Shown here one piece after another: positions 10,594-10,821 of a DNA stretch of 10,821 nt. The number at the start of each line of letters is the position of its first letter. Position 1 is the first letter of the stretch. The stretch comes from Minisyncoccota bacterium (GTDB lineage: Bacteria; Patescibacteriota; Minisyncoccia; Phycocordibacterales; UBA5272), in NCBI GenBank assembly GCA_022843645.1, contig JALHNF010000019.1, positions 1 to 10,821 on the forward strand, written 5' to 3'. The position numbers and the translations under genes are program-made. The notes beneath the pieces are model-generated. The model was not told the DNA's origin, did not search any database, and saw nothing but the letters and a program-made list of their open reading frames with translations.

Positions 10594-10821
10594 ATGAACG
10601 CACAAAAAATATTTTTCCTCTCACTTTTTTTGGCCGCCTTTGCGCTCCTTGGATACATCTTCCTTCCTTTTCTTGGAGTTATTCTTCTTGCGGTGGTGAC
10701 AGGCATTGCCATTGAGCCGCTTTATATAAAGATTAAAAAAGTATTACGTGTCGGACCTTCCATTGCTTCTTTTGTCACGGTACTTTTTGTGCTTCTTGTC
10801 ATTGCTCTTGCAGTGAGCCTT
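10594..10821 (+). CDS. AI-2E family transporter, 3'-truncated by window edge
   Basis: The first 76 residues of a polytopic membrane protein, cut by the window end. They show a hydrophobic helix (LSLFLAAFALLGYIFLPFLG), the short linker and second segment ILLAVVTGIAIEPLYIKIKK, and a third hydrophobic stretch beginning SIASFVTVLFVLLVIALAV. This start (two helices separated by a LPF..vil...ia....P.y..l.k pattern) is characteristic of the AI-2E/PerM/YdiK permease family. Members export autoinducer-2 or act in ion exchange; the substrate cannot be assigned here. The ATG at 10594 fits the extended -10 just upstream. The start lies after the strong terminator at 10501-10559, so it begins a new transcription unit. 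Confidence 0.8.
   Translation, partial: MNAQKIFFLSLFLAAFALLGYIFLPFLGVILLAVVTGIAIEPLYIKIKKVLRVGPSIASFVTVLFVLLVIALAVSL

Noticed and set aside
1..10821. CRISPR array, transposase or integrase
   Set aside because: No regularly spaced repeats and no recombinase motifs were seen on either strand.

Overview
The window reads like part of a small bacterial chromosome from the Patescibacteria (Candidate Phyla Radiation), most likely a Parcubacteria-type lineage. The pointers are compact moderately AT-rich DNA, many short conserved hypotheticals, few Shine-Dalgarno sites with several apparently leaderless genes, two of three tRNAs lacking an encoded CCA, and a membrane-anchored Ada-like zinc protein and a PGPGW-type protein of kinds common in these genomes. 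bL9 (rplI), reported missing from some CPR groups, is present. TGA acts as a stop (the corA homologue ends in TGA), so the Gracilibacteria-type code is not in use. The lineage is inference; nothing here is a phylogenetic marker I could place by eye.

Layout. 1-1007 (+): the 3' part of rnc (RNase III), its terminator, then an initiator tRNA-Met and a second CAT-anticodon tRNA. 1085-1744 (-): an unrecognised protein. 1868-1941 (+): tRNA-Asp, followed by a ~125 bp structured segment ending in a 20 bp copy of the tRNA 3' end. 2204-3739 (+): an accessory island with a SET-domain protein, a NADAR N-glycosidase-like protein and a YdeI/OmdA-like protein; the NADAR gene is flanked by a 38 bp direct repeat matching the start of the ydeI-like gene. 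3782-6369 (-): a tight operon of CorA-like protein, cysS and a DUF1653 protein. 6405-7170 (+): a self-contained unit (consensus promoter, Shine-Dalgarno, secreted protein, terminator) that is G+C-richer than its surroundings and packed with perfect short-loop inverted repeats. 7208-8906 (+): S41 carboxyl-terminal processing protease and rplI. 9059-9331 (-): rpmA. 9358-10011 (+): two small membrane proteins. 10012-10593: no secure gene, but two strong terminators and a coding-like stretch split across frames. 10594-end (+): the start of an AI-2E family transporter.

How they work together. Housekeeping functions (ribosome proteins bL9 and bL27, RNase III, CysRS, tRNAs) are interleaved with envelope functions (CtpA-like protease, CorA-like channel, AI-2E-type permease, secreted protein). 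The most unusual items are the hairpin-studded secreted gene, the tRNA-Asp tail duplication with its structured insert, the repeat-flanked NADAR gene, a 22 bp hairpin downstream of rplI, and an initiator tRNA with a paired A1-U72 end. No CRISPR array, transposase or integrase was seen.
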